Virus record (IMG/VR): IMGVR_UViG_3300011432_000003
Location: 1 to 56,805 of that record
Strand: one strand, 5' to 3'
Source: a virus
DNA length: 56,805 bases
Shown one piece after another: positions 45,851-55,349 of the stretch. The first letter of the stretch is position 1; each line of letters begins with the position of its first letter. The notes under the pieces are model-generated. The model worked only from the letters and a program-made list of their open reading frames with translations, was not told the DNA's origin and did no database searches. Position numbers and translations under genes: made by a program.

Positions 45851-46279
45851 ATGCCGGATCCGGTCCTTGGGAAAGATTTCGAGCTCTACGTGCTCGATAC
45901 GGCGCAGTCGCCGGACGCGTATGTGCTCGTCGACGGTATCAATCAGTGGGACGATCAGATTAACCGTGAGCGTCAGAGCTGGCCGATGTTCGGCCGGGCG
46001 ACGGACTACCAGACGGTAGGCTCGCGCGAGATCACGTACTCGATGGGCGGCTTCCTCATCCTCACGGATCCGGGGCAAGTCATCATCCGGACGGCGGAGC
46101 TGGCCGATTCCACGGTCGGAATCAAAGTCTTATGGGAAGGCGGTTCCGACGGGTACACGCAGAACGTCCGTATCGGCACGCGCTCCGGCAGCCGCACGCC
46201 GGAAGGCCTGCAGACGCTCACGTACGAAGTCGCCGCGATCGACGACGCCGTGATCGTCGGCTCGGGTCCGCTGCCGTAG
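45851..46279 (+). CDS. Major tail (tube) protein
   Basis: 142 residues. Beta-rich with DYQTVGSREITYSMGGFLIL, ELADSTVGIKVLWEGGSDGY and TPEGLQTLTYEVAAIDDAVI, the sort of all-beta hexamer-forming protein that stacks into the tail tube. It stands just before the chaperone pair and tape measure, as tube genes do. A hairpin follows its stop. Confidence 0.7.
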   Translation: MPDPVLGKDFELYVLDTAQSPDAYVLVDGINQWDDQINRERQSWPMFGRATDYQTVGSREITYSMGGFLILTDPGQVIIRTAELADSTVGIKVLWEGGSDGYTQNVRIGTRSGSRTPEGLQTLTYEVAAIDDAVIVGSGPLP

Positions 46280-46295
46280 TCGCTGCACGATCGAA

Positions 46296-46325
46296 GCGGC
46301 CGGCGTCACTTCCGATGCCGGCCGC
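46296..46325 (+). terminator. Hairpin after the tail-tube gene
   Basis: GCGGCCGGC (46296-46304) and GCCGGCCGC (46317-46325) form a perfect 9-bp stem around a GTCACTTCCGAT loop. No T-run. As after the capsid gene, it may lower transcription beyond an abundant structural gene. Confidence 0.6.
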
Positions 46326-46361
46326 CTGCCCGTTCCTCACGCCTTGGAGTACGCTCGAGCA

Positions 46362-46817
46362 ATGTCCGACACGCCAGACACCGACGGCACGGCCGCCGGC
46401 ACGCCAGACGCCGGCGAGACGCCGGCCAGCACGCCGAAGGCACCGCTTCGACTGCTCCGGAAAGATTCCTTCCTGAAGCGGGCGGACGTCCGGTATGAGT
46501 GGATCCCGGTCCCGGAGTGGGAAGAGGACGGGCAGATTCCCGAAGTCCGCATTCGGAGCCTGACGGGCGCCGAGTGGGAAGAGTTCGAGATGGCCGTCAG
46601 CAAGACGGGCGCCGACGGTGTCACGAAAACGGATATGCGGAACGCGCGCGCAAAGTTGCTCGTGAAGGTCGTCGTCGACGAGAACGGCGGGCTCGTCTTC
46701 GATGCGAGCGACGTCGGCCAGCTCGCACAGAAAAACGCCGGCGCCTTGTCGCGGCTCTTCGATGCCGCTTCGAAGCTCTCCGGCGTCATGAAGCGCGAGG
46801 ACGCGGTAAAAAACTAG
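46362..46817 (+). CDS. Tail assembly chaperone (gpG-like)
   Basis: 151 residues from the ATG at 46362. Flexible Thr/Pro/Asp-rich start, then LRLLRKDSFLKRADVRYEWI, VRIRSLTGAEWEEFEMAVSK and ARAKLLVKVVVDENGGLVFD, typical of siphovirus tail chaperones that coat the tape measure during tail assembly. The last codons GTA AAA AAC TAG contain a -1 slippery heptamer, giving a longer fusion described separately. Confidence 0.75.
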   Translation: MSDTPDTDGTAAGTPDAGETPASTPKAPLRLLRKDSFLKRADVRYEWIPVPEWEEDGQIPEVRIRSLTGAEWEEFEMAVSKTGADGVTKTDMRNARAKLLVKVVVDENGGLVFDASDVGQLAQKNAGALSRLFDAASKLSGVMKREDAVKN

Positions 46818-47035
46818 AAGGTCGGCCGCTCCGGGAGCTCATGCTCGCGCTCGCGGTCGACGTCTTCAAGAAACGAATTTCGAAGGTCGAAAAGTGGCCG
46901 CGGGAAGAGATCGCCGAGTACGAAACGTATTTCGCGCTCAAGGATAAACGCGAGAAAGAGCGCGAAGCCAATACGACGGGGAGCGGGCAAGGCCGACGGA
47001 CTCCCGGACGGGCTACACGAGGACGCCGCCGATGA
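46362..47035 (+). CDS. Tail assembly chaperone fusion (gpGT-like) made by -1 frameshift
   Basis: Ribosomes slipping back one base at A AAA AAC (46808-46814) would continue in the -1 frame from 46814 (CTA GAA GGT ...) to the TGA at 47033-47035, adding 73 residues (LEGRPLRELMLALAVDVFKK ... VEKWPREEIAEYETYFALKD) for 224 in total. The -1 frame has no separate ribosome site, and its stop overlaps the tape-measure ATG at 47032 (ATGA), as in known phages with the G/GT arrangement. Confidence 0.85.
46808..46814 (+). promoter_or_regulatory. -1 programmed ribosomal frameshift slippery site
   Basis: AAAAAAC, read as A AAA AAC in the zero frame, is a canonical X XXY YYZ heptamer and is immediately followed by the zero-frame stop TAG. 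GC-rich sequence downstream (GGTCGGCCGCTCCGGGAGC) can fold into a stimulatory structure. Confidence 0.85.
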
Positions 47036-50000
47036 CGACAGTCGCAGGGCTGCAAGTCGGCATCGGTGGTGATCCTACCGGCCTGATAAACGCGCTCAAC
47101 GCCTCGACGCGCGCCGTCACGCAGTTTTCGACGAACGTCACGCAGATGAACGCGCGCGTAAACTCGAGCGCGCTCTCGATCGGCCGCCTGCTCGCGGCAC
47201 TCGGCGTCGGGATCTCATTCCGTGAGGTCGTGAATTACGCCGACGCGTGGAAGCAAGTCGAGGCACGGCTCGGGATCGTCACGCGATCGACCGAAGAGTT
47301 ACGCCGAGTGCAGCGGGAGCTCTTCGCGATCGCGCAGGAATCGCGCGCGGAGTTTGAATCGACGGCGACGCTCTACACGCGCCTTGCGCAATCGCAGAAG
47401 CAGCTCGGGCTCTCGAGCCGGGATCTTGTCAAGATCACGCGCACCGTCACGCAGGCACTCGCGATCGAGGGGCGCAGCGCGTCGGAAGTGTCCTCGACGA
47501 TCCGGCAGCTCGCGCAGGCCTTTGGCTCTGGCAAGTTCGCCGGCGATGAGCTGCGGAGCGTCTCGGAAAACGCATCCCTACTCTTCGGCAAAATGGCCGA
47601 GTCGCTCGGCCTGACGATCGGCGAGTTTCGGAAGCTCTCGAGCGAGGGAAAGATCTCGGTCGAGCAAGTCGCGCGCGCGATCCTCGAGTCGGGCGACGCG
47701 ATCGCCGCGCAGGCCGGCCGGCTCCCGACAACCGTCGGCGGCGCCTTGACGCAGCTCCGGAATAGCGTGCAGCGCTTTATCGGGGAGACGGACGCGGCGA
47801 CGGGCGCGACGAAAAAGCTCGTCGAGATGATAAACGCGCTCGGGAACGCCTTCGATAATCACCGGGCGGCCGTTGAGACGTTTGCCTTCGTGATCGGCGC
47901 CGGCGTGCTCGTGAAGGCGATCAATCTCGCGATCGGAGCGCTCGGCCGGCTCGCCGCCGGGACGGCGCTCGCCGGCCTGCTCTCGCTCATCCCGGCGATC
48001 CGGTCGCTGCGGGATGCGTTCGCCTTTCTGCAGCTTGCGATCGCGGGCGCATGGCGGACGCTACTCGGGCCGATCGGCATCATCGCAACGGCGATCGGGA
48101 TCGCGGCCGCCGTCTTTTTCAAGTGGCGGAAGGGAGTCGAAGAGACACGGAAGGAAGCGGAGAAGCTCCGGACCGGCCTCGAGAAGATGGATCCGAAAGA
48201 GCTCACGACACGGATCGAGGACTCGCTCCGGGATCTTACGCGCATGAACGCCGAAGCGCGTCGACTGCGCGCGAATATCGAAGCGGCCGCGCGCGGCGGC
48301 GGCGTCGCGCCGGGCGATTCCGACGAGCTCGTGACGCTCGAGCGGCGGATCACGAGCGTTCAGAAAGCGCTTAACGCGATGATCGAAGTCCGGAACGCCG
48401 CCGGCGCCGATGCGACGCCGATCATTAAGCCGTCGGCAGAGGATGAGCTAAAGAAATTCGCCGACGGCGTATCTCGTGTGATCGAGACGTTTCGGATCAT
48501 GCAGAAGCAGGGAGAACACGTGCACCGGGTCGTCGATCGGCTGCGCGTCCTCTTCGACGAGACGCAGCGGAAGCTCCGCGGCCTGAAGGATCCTTTCGGC
48601 GAGGAAGCGCTCCGGCTCCGGAAGATCCTCGCCGATCTGCTCGAGCTGCCGGAGATAAAGCTGCGCGTCCGGATCGATACGTCGACGCGCGAGATCCGGC
48701 AGCTCGCCGAAGCGGAAGTAAAAAAGCTCACCGAAGCGCTCACGGCGAAGGATTCCGGGCTCATTCCTAAGATCACCGTGCAGCCGATCATCGATACGTC
48801 GCTCGCGTCGTCCTCGATGCAGCGGCTCGCGCAACGGCTGCCGGCGGAGATGGCTGCAGCAATCGGGAAGGTCCGTTTCGACACGCTCCGCGATCGCCTC
48901 GCGCAGCAACTCGGGAGCCTGCCGATTAAGATCGAGCCGGCCGGCCTCGACATATTCAACCGGGCCGTAGATCAGGCCGTCGCCGCGCAGAACCGGCTCA
49001 ACCTCGCGCGGCTCGGCGGCGATCGGCACGAGATCATCAGTGCGGAGCAGCAGTACGCGGCCGCGATCGATACCGTGCGGAACGCGCTCGGCGGCCTCGC
49101 GCGCTCGCTTGACTCGACGAATATCAAAGCGGACGATCAGGCGCTCGCGATCGCGGCGATCAACGAAGCCGCCGGCAAGCTGCAGGCGACGCTCTCGAGC
49201 ACGACGTCGCGGCTCGACAAGCTCATGAATTTTGCGCGCGCGGCGACGGGCATCGGCCGGGCGATCTTGGGCCTCGCGGACGCGATGCGGAGCGTCGACG
49301 AGAACATTCGCCGCACGCTGCAGAGCGCCGTCAATCTCACCGATGCACTCGTCGATCTGGCGCAGGCGCAGAAGGATCTCCGCGCGGGCACGGGCTCCGC
49401 GGTGACGGTCGCAGCGTCCGCGCTCGGCGCCGCCGGCGCCGGCCTTTCTATCGTGAATTCCATCGTCACCGCGATACAGTCGGACAATGAAAAGCTGCGT
49501 CAGGTAGTGCGCGAGCAGACGGAGATCCAGCGCGAAAACAATCGGAACCTCGAGAGGCTCCGCATCGAGGTAGGGGGATTTACCGGCGCGATCGGCGACT
49601 TCCGGACGGCGCTTACAGCGCTCCGCGGCCCATTGGATCCGAGCCGCGGGGGCACGATCGGCGCCGGCTTTACGAGCGTGCAGCAGCTCATCGAGCGGCT
49701 CGCAGATATTCAGCGAGAAACGGACGGCCGATCTTTCACGCAGAACATTCTCGGCGGCGTCCTGCGGGAGTTCGGGACGTCGCTTGCGGAAGTGTCGGCG
49801 ATCGCCGACGAGCTTAACGTCACGCTCTTTGACTCGGCCGGCCGGATCATCCCGGAAGCCTTTGGGCTGCTCGCGGACAAGATCGAGCTAAATATCCGGC
49901 GGCTCACGGAATGGAGTAACACGCTAGACGATACGCGGCAGCGGATGGAGCTCGAGGCGAACGTCTTCGACTTCGAAGCAACGGCACAGCGGACCATTCA

Positions 50001-50586
50001 GCAGGGGATCGCGCAACTGCAGACACTCGCGCCGGCGATCTTCGATAAGTTTTTCGGGAGCATCGATCCGAACAATGCCGGGCAAGTCGAGGCCGCGCTG
50101 CGGTTACTCACGCGGACGCTACTCGACAACGTCGCGAGCCTCTCCGGCGACTTCGATGCACTTTTCGGCCGCGACGAGCTCATACAGATAATCGAGCTCG
50201 TCGAGTCGGGCCTCGACGGACTCGCGAAAGCGGCGAACGAAGTCACGGCGTCACTCTTGAACGTGCCGCAGGGATTCAAGCTCGAGCGGGCGCGCTTCGA
50301 GGCGACACTCGCACGCACCGTCGACTCGATCGCCGGCACCTTCGACTCGATCGAGATCGACAAGATCAAGCCGGGCGCACTCACGCTCACCGGGCGGCAG
50401 TCGCTCGACACCGTGCAGGATCAGAACATCTCCGCCGGCGGCGACGTCTTCATCATCGAGCAGCTCAACGTCGACGCTCGAGAGCGGCCGGCCGCGGAGC
50501 TCGTCGACGCGATTAAGTATGAGCTGAAGACGAAAGCACGGAATCACGGCCTCACGGCGCGTCCGTCATCCATGCTCGATATATAG
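47032..50586 (+). CDS. Tail tape measure protein
   Basis: 1184 residues, the largest gene. The N-terminal region (residues about 60-215) has the tape-measure domain: VVNYADAWKQVEARLGIVTR, FAIAQESRAEFESTATLYTR, GKFAGDELRSVSENASLLFG, GKISVEQVARAILESG. Hydrophobic stretches at about 284-325 and 344-363 probably form membrane segments used in DNA delivery. Long Ala/Leu/Arg/Glu helices fill most of the rest. Its length predicts a tail of roughly 1,184 x 0.15 nm, about 180 nm. Directly follows the chaperones by an ATGA overlap. Confidence 0.93.
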   Translation: MTTVAGLQVGIGGDPTGLINALNASTRAVTQFSTNVTQMNARVNSSALSIGRLLAALGVGISFREVVNYADAWKQVEARLGIVTRSTEELRRVQRELFAIAQESRAEFESTATLYTRLAQSQKQLGLSSRDLVKITRTVTQALAIEGRSASEVSSTIRQLAQAFGSGKFAGDELRSVSENASLLFGKMAESLGLTIGEFRKLSSEGKISVEQVARAILESGDAIAAQAGRLPTTVGGALTQLRNSVQRFIGETDAATGATKKLVEMINALGNAFDNHRAAVETFAFVIGAGVLVKAINLAIGALGRLAAGTALAGLLSLIPAIRSLRDAFAFLQLAIAGAWRTLLGPIGIIATAIGIAAAVFFKWRKGVEETRKEAEKLRTGLEKMDPKELTTRIEDSLRDLTRMNAEARRLRANIEAAARGGGVAPGDSDELVTLERRITSVQKALNAMIEVRNAAGADATPIIKPSAEDELKKFADGVSRVIETFRIMQKQGEHVHRVVDRLRVLFDETQRKLRGLKDPFGEEALRLRKILADLLELPEIKLRVRIDTSTREIRQLAEAEVKKLTEALTAKDSGLIPKITVQPIIDTSLASSSMQRLAQRLPAEMAAAIGKVRFDTLRDRLAQQLGSLPIKIEPAGLDIFNRAVDQAVAAQNRLNLARLGGDRHEIISAEQQYAAAIDTVRNALGGLARSLDSTNIKADDQALAIAAINEAAGKLQATLSSTTSRLDKLMNFARAATGIGRAILGLADAMRSVDENIRRTLQSAVNLTDALVDLAQAQKDLRAGTGSAVTVAASALGAAGAGLSIVNSIVTAIQSDNEKLRQVVREQTEIQRENNRNLERLRIEVGGFTGAIGDFRTALTALRGPLDPSRGGTIGAGFTSVQQLIERLADIQRETDGRSFTQNILGGVLREFGTSLAEVSAIADELNVTLFDSAGRIIPEAFGLLADKIELNIRRLTEWSNTLDDTRQRMELEANVFDFEATAQRTIQQGIAQLQTLAPAIFDKFFGSIDPNNAGQVEAALRLLTRTLLDNVASLSGDFDALFGRDELIQIIELVESGLDGLAKAANEVTASLLNVPQGFKLERARFEATLARTVDSIAGTFDSIEIDKIKPGALTLTGRQSLDTVQDQNISAGGDVFIIEQLNVDARERPAAELVDAIKYELKTKARNHGLTARPSSMLDI

Positions 50587-50595
50587 GGATCAGCG

Positions 50596-50946
50596 ATGCC
50601 TTTTCTCGTGGTCGCAGGAATCACGCTCGAGATCCTCGTCGCCGGCGCGACGCAGGAAGAGGGCGAATACATCGGCGAGGCGAAGCGCTCATTCTCGGGC
50701 CTCATGCGCTCGAGCCGTCAGGCGAATAAAGAGCGCTACCGCTTCACCGTCGGGCCGATCACGCAGTCGGCGGCCGCGACGCTGCGCACGGCCGCCGCGG
50801 CGACGGGCGGGATCGTGAGCTGCTCCGGCGACGCGATCACGTCCGGGAATTACCTCGTCACGCTCAATAGCTCCGACTTCATCAAAGACGCGAGCGAGAC
50901 GGCCGACTTCCGCCGCACGGTGCAGCTCACGCTCGAGCGAGCTTAG
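50596..50946 (+). CDS. Small tail-tip protein candidate
   Basis: 116 residues from the ATG at 50596 (MPFLVVAGITLEILVAGATQ). Beta-rich with a central helix (SAAATLRTAAAATGGIVSCS). Position after the tape measure suggests a distal-tail or baseplate component. No family call beyond context. Confidence 0.6.
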   Translation: MPFLVVAGITLEILVAGATQEEGEYIGEAKRSFSGLMRSSRQANKERYRFTVGPITQSAAATLRTAAAATGGIVSCSGDAITSGNYLVTLNSSDFIKDASETADFRRTVQLTLERA

Positions 50947-50952
50947 TCCCGC

Positions 50953-53538
50953 ATGCGGACGATCACGGCGCCGGAACGGGCGACGATCGGCGGCCAGTCG
51001 ATCGAGTATCATCTCCGGGTCGAGATTCAAAACGAATCCGGGACGTGGGTCAATTACTCCGATGATCCCGTCGGCGGCCTCGATTGGGTCGACGAGGTCA
51101 CGCTCACGGACTCGATCGATCAACCCGTCGCCGGCGGGACGCTCCGGCTCAAGCGGGAAGCGCACGACGGCTCGCAATTGCTCTCGCTCGCGCCGTTCAT
51201 GGCGACGTCGCCGCTCAACGTCGACGATCTGCTCGCGTATTCGCCGGTCATCCATCCGGGCCGCGGCGTCCGGATCTGGCTCGCGCCGATCGCGAACGGG
51301 ACCGGCCGGCCGGCCGACGTGTCGGCGCTCTGGCGGAAGATCTTCGACGGCATTCTCGGGAAGCCGCAATGGGGGCCAGAGCATACGATCGAGGTCGGGC
51401 TCCGGGATCTCGGCGCGCGCCTCGCCGACGCGATCATCGAAGAGCTGCGGGAATACGGCTCGACGGCCGGCGTCCGGCTCGATCTCGTCATTCAGCAGAT
51501 CCTCGACGACAACGGGCTCGGCGCGATCACGCTCTCGGTTCCCGTCATCCCGAATTGGTTCCTCGAGCCGTACGAGCAGGCACGCGTCCCGGTCTTCGAA
51601 GCGATCCGCGCGCTCGCGCTGCAGATCGGATGGGATCTCCGGTATCGGTACGCCGGCGCCGGCGTGCTTCCGGTGCTCACGCTCTTTGCGCCGGAGCGGA
51701 ATCCCGTCTTCGTGAACCTCACAAACGGGATACAGATCACCGCGGATGAGTATTCGAAAGTCACCGACTTACAGATCGGCGACGACGAGGTACGCAACTT
51801 CGGCCGCCTGAAGTACGTCACATCGGCCGGCACGACGGCCGAAGTCACGGCGTCGGATCCCGCCTCGATCGGCACCTTCGGGCGCCGGTATATCGAGATC
51901 GGCGAAGCGCATACGAGCAACATCAATACAGCCGTCGAAGCGCAGGCGATGATCGATTATGTGATCGAGGATCTCGCGACGCCGTTCGCCGATCACGCGA
52001 TCGAGACGTTTCATCTCTGGCCGCTGCAGCTCGGCGATCTGCTCGAGTTTGCAGCGAACGACGTGCACTATTCCGACGATCAGACGTACGCGATCGTCGC
52101 GATGACGCACCGCTTCGCCAAAGGGCACGGCGACTCGACGATACAGACACGCGGGAAGCCGGCCGGCGCGTACCGGACGTGGATCAACATGCACGGCAGC
52201 GGGCCGGGGAACGCCGCCGGCGTGCCGGCGCCGATCTTCACCTTCCTGCTCGGCGAGGAATCGCACGGCGGCGGCGTCACCGGAGACGGCATGGTATGGA
52301 TCGGCGTCGTCTTCGAAAAGAATACGGAGTATGTCGAGTTTTGGGCCGAAGAGGGCGACAGCGCCGCGACGCCGGCGCCGGATATTGCGAATAACTCGAG
52401 CGCGCTTCGGCTCTTCCGGCAGGAAGGGATCCACACGGCCGGCGTCATCTTTTCGGACGTCGTGAAAACGAAGACGCCGAAAACGAAGTTCCCGGACTGG
52501 CAGACGGTCGTCGGGATCGCGACGCGTCCGTTCCGCTGGCGCAAGATCCGCGCGTGCGGCTTCGGCCGGACGGGCATCAAAGGGCCGGATTGGACGCCGC
52601 CGGCCGTGCAGGCGATCGATCCGACGCCGACGCCGATCGACGGCGTGATCGCATCCTTCGCCGTGTCCTCAGTCCTCGACGTGAATATTCTCGACGTCAC
52701 GCCGGGCGCGATCGATCCCGGCGGCGGGAATTTTATCTTCATCCGGCGGGACGGCGTCGACATTTTTCAGCTCTTCATCGATGCGGACACGTCGCCGCGG
52801 GCGTTTAGTGACACGTTCATAAACCCGCAGACGCCGTACAATTACGAGGTTTTCATCTGGAATAACGGCGTCAGCGGGAAGCATCGCCGGCACGCCGGCG
52901 GGATTGCGATCCCGTCTACGTTCACGTGGGACGGGCAGGCGCCTAAACTCGTGTGGGACTCCGGGCTCGGGCTCTACAAGGTTGCGCTAATGTGGCTCGT
53001 CACCGGGCATCCGACGGCCGATCATATCGTTTTCGAGTACGCGCCGGACGGGATTCACTTCGTCGAGTTTGCGACGACGTCGATCGTCTCGACGGTGATT
53101 TCCGACTTCAACATTCTGCCGAAGTGGTATCGGATGCGCCTCGAGGATGCGGCGGACGCCGTCCTCGCGTACTCGACGCCGGCGTACTTCGCCGGGCAGG
53201 GATTGCCGCCGTCGCAGGGAGCGCTCGAGCCGCCGACGTGGAATCCGGAGCCCGGTGTCGAGTATCTGCGCGCGCCGACGCTCTCGATCGGGATCGCGTC
53301 GCTCGTCATGGGCTTTATCTGCGTGACGTCGGGCGCGCGCACGTGCGCGATTCAGCGATCGGACGACGACGGCATTATCGATCCGTGGGTCGATCAATAC
53401 GAATCCGGCCAGCTCGCCGGCGATCAGTGGCACGCCGGGCCGGGCATCGGGCCGGGCTACTATCGCCTTGCGGCGAAGGACGCCGCGGGTAGCGTTCTGG
53501 TCGTGTCGAATTCGATCCTCTGGCCGGGCTTCGTATGA
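50953..53538 (+). CDS. Tail-tip / baseplate hub-like protein with Fn3-like domain
   Basis: 861 residues from the ATG at 50953. The first about 480 residues look like the hub-type tail protein that follows the tape measure in siphoviruses (VRIWLAPIANGTGRPADVSA, FEAIRALALQIGWDLRYRYA, YVIEDLATPFADHAIETFHL). The C-terminal half has two or more immunoglobulin/fibronectin-type beta sandwiches (LWLVTGHPT-like strands, FNILPKWYRMRLEDAADAVL). Probably forms the tail-tip ring and carries adhesion domains. Confidence 0.65.
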   Translation: MRTITAPERATIGGQSIEYHLRVEIQNESGTWVNYSDDPVGGLDWVDEVTLTDSIDQPVAGGTLRLKREAHDGSQLLSLAPFMATSPLNVDDLLAYSPVIHPGRGVRIWLAPIANGTGRPADVSALWRKIFDGILGKPQWGPEHTIEVGLRDLGARLADAIIEELREYGSTAGVRLDLVIQQILDDNGLGAITLSVPVIPNWFLEPYEQARVPVFEAIRALALQIGWDLRYRYAGAGVLPVLTLFAPERNPVFVNLTNGIQITADEYSKVTDLQIGDDEVRNFGRLKYVTSAGTTAEVTASDPASIGTFGRRYIEIGEAHTSNINTAVEAQAMIDYVIEDLATPFADHAIETFHLWPLQLGDLLEFAANDVHYSDDQTYAIVAMTHRFAKGHGDSTIQTRGKPAGAYRTWINMHGSGPGNAAGVPAPIFTFLLGEESHGGGVTGDGMVWIGVVFEKNTEYVEFWAEEGDSAATPAPDIANNSSALRLFRQEGIHTAGVIFSDVVKTKTPKTKFPDWQTVVGIATRPFRWRKIRACGFGRTGIKGPDWTPPAVQAIDPTPTPIDGVIASFAVSSVLDVNILDVTPGAIDPGGGNFIFIRRDGVDIFQLFIDADTSPRAFSDTFINPQTPYNYEVFIWNNGVSGKHRRHAGGIAIPSTFTWDGQAPKLVWDSGLGLYKVALMWLVTGHPTADHIVFEYAPDGIHFVEFATTSIVSTVISDFNILPKWYRMRLEDAADAVLAYSTPAYFAGQGLPPSQGALEPPTWNPEPGVEYLRAPTLSIGIASLVMGFICVTSGARTCAIQRSDDDGIIDPWVDQYESGQLAGDQWHAGPGIGPGYYRLAAKDAAGSVLVVSNSILWPGFV

Positions 53539-55349
53539 CGTCGCCGCGACTCCCGCCGCCGCTCGATTATTACAACCGGCCGCCGAAAGAGCTCGCCGGG
53601 TATCAGAATTCGACCGTCGACGATGGCGACGAGACGCCGGCGCCGACGCGCTCGATCGTCGCCGGCGAAGCTATTTCCCTGCTCGCCGGCTTCGGGCCGG
53701 TGACACTGTATCAGCAAGGCGCCGCGCTCGATCCGTACACGCTGGCGTTCAAGCGGACGAAGTACAACGCAGCGGCGTACAACTACGTCCGCCTCACGGT
53801 CGACGTCCTCGAGGCCGGCGCCTCGAGCTCGAGGATGCAAGTCTTCTATTCCCTGACGGGCGCACCGGGAACCTTCGTAAGCGCCGGGCTCACCGGGCCG
53901 GCGCAGGTATCGATCGGCACCGTCGGGATTCAAGTCGGCGGCGGATTCTTTGTCGCGGCCGCCGGCGCGGACGTGTATTGGGCCGTGCAGGCGTACGGCG
54001 GCGACGGATCCGCCTCGCCGCGGCTCGATCTCGTGACGCTGCAATTCGAATTGCAGCAGAACGTCACGCTCCCGCCGGAGACGTTGTACGTCCGGCACGC
54101 GGCGCCGTCGGCGCACTCGTGCCTCGCGAAGTATGACGGCGGATGGATCGACCGCTTCGGCGTGAATAGCCTCGAGACGCTCGGCGTCGTGCGCGAGGAT
54201 CTGCAATACGCCAATGTCCTGCAGCAATTCGTCCTCACGAGTGATCCGGCGTCGGCGGGATGGACGCCGGGCGTCGGCGGGAGCGGGCTCGGGGGATGGA
54301 CTGGAATCACGGACGACGAATCAAACGGCGCGATCGCACGCGCCGGGATCATCCTCTTGAATTGCTTCAACGCCTCGCAGGGGTTTAGCCGGTCCTTCAC
54401 GCTCCCGGCGGCGACGGATCCGTGCGGCGTCGGCGCAGAGGTCCGGATGAAGTTCCGCAAGCAAGGCGGGACGTGGACCGTCGTCGGCTTTCCGGGGCAG
54501 TGCTCGGGCACGTGGGGGCCGACGCAATGCGGCCCGTCGGATCTTTGCGCCTGCCCGGTATGGGCGATGATTACGATCTCGGGATCCTTCGGCACGCGGT
54601 GTATGTCGGCGAGGGTCGCAGAGTACGGAATGGGATGGGACGGCTCGGCGCCTTGGGCGACGATGCGCTTCCGGCTGCCGGCCGGCGCGAGCGGATCGGT
54701 GACGATCGGTTTCGAGCTCGGCAGCGATTGCTCCGGCGCGAGCTGCTACGGCGTCGGGTACGGCTCATGGACGGCCGCGCTCTCGGCGATTGTTATCACG
54801 GATCCGGCGCCGCCGATGCTCATCTTCTCGTCGACGAAGGGCTCGAGCGCACGGATCGCGAAGCCGGAGACGGATTACGATTCGAAGCGCGCGAGCGGTG
54901 GCTTCGCTCGAGTGTACGGGGCGCCGCTGGCCGCGCAGACGGTGCCGGCGTGGACGTATCAGCTCCGGATCGCGGCCGCGATGGCTGCGTCGACGCGGTA
55001 CGCCGAAGGGCACGTGACCGGGCGCTTATGGGTCTGGCGCTCGACGGGCGATGTTGACGTCGGGACGATCGGCACGTTTGTGTCCGCGGCGATCGCCGGG
55101 ACGTCGCTCGTCGAGCAAGATATTTCTTTCGCCGGCGCCTCGATCGACGTGCAGGCCGGCGATCAGCTCGTGCTCGATCTCGCGGGATCCGCGGACGCAC
55201 CGGCGGGGCAAAAGCTCGAGAGCTCGGCGCCTTGGTTCCAATTCGACGGGACCGATGACGCTTTCTCTACGGGCTCGGCGCCGGCCGTCGGCGGCGCCGC
55301 GACGCACCTTACCGTACCGGGCCTGCAGTACACGGGAGCGGCACCGTGA
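53535..55349 (+). CDS. Tail-tip or fibre-like protein, cysteine-bearing beta-rich
   Basis: 604 residues; ATG overlaps the previous stop. Almost entirely beta-type sequence (TLYQQGAALDPYTLAFKRTK, GGGFFVAAAGADVYWAVQAY). A central section (about 270-420) has clustered cysteines (CSGTWGPTQCGPSDLCACPV, GSDCSGASCYGVG), unusual for a cytoplasmically assembled virion protein, perhaps a metal- or carbohydrate-binding module. Likely an adhesion protein at the tail tip; family not recognised. Confidence 0.6.
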   Translation: MTSPRLPPPLDYYNRPPKELAGYQNSTVDDGDETPAPTRSIVAGEAISLLAGFGPVTLYQQGAALDPYTLAFKRTKYNAAAYNYVRLTVDVLEAGASSSRMQVFYSLTGAPGTFVSAGLTGPAQVSIGTVGIQVGGGFFVAAAGADVYWAVQAYGGDGSASPRLDLVTLQFELQQNVTLPPETLYVRHAAPSAHSCLAKYDGGWIDRFGVNSLETLGVVREDLQYANVLQQFVLTSDPASAGWTPGVGGSGLGGWTGITDDESNGAIARAGIILLNCFNASQGFSRSFTLPAATDPCGVGAEVRMKFRKQGGTWTVVGFPGQCSGTWGPTQCGPSDLCACPVWAMITISGSFGTRCMSARVAEYGMGWDGSAPWATMRFRLPAGASGSVTIGFELGSDCSGASCYGVGYGSWTAALSAIVITDPAPPMLIFSSTKGSSARIAKPETDYDSKRASGGFARVYGAPLAAQTVPAWTYQLRIAAAMAASTRYAEGHVTGRLWVWRSTGDVDVGTIGTFVSAAIAGTSLVEQDISFAGASIDVQAGDQLVLDLAGSADAPAGQKLESSAPWFQFDGTDDAFSTGSAPAVGGAATHLTVPGLQYTGAAP

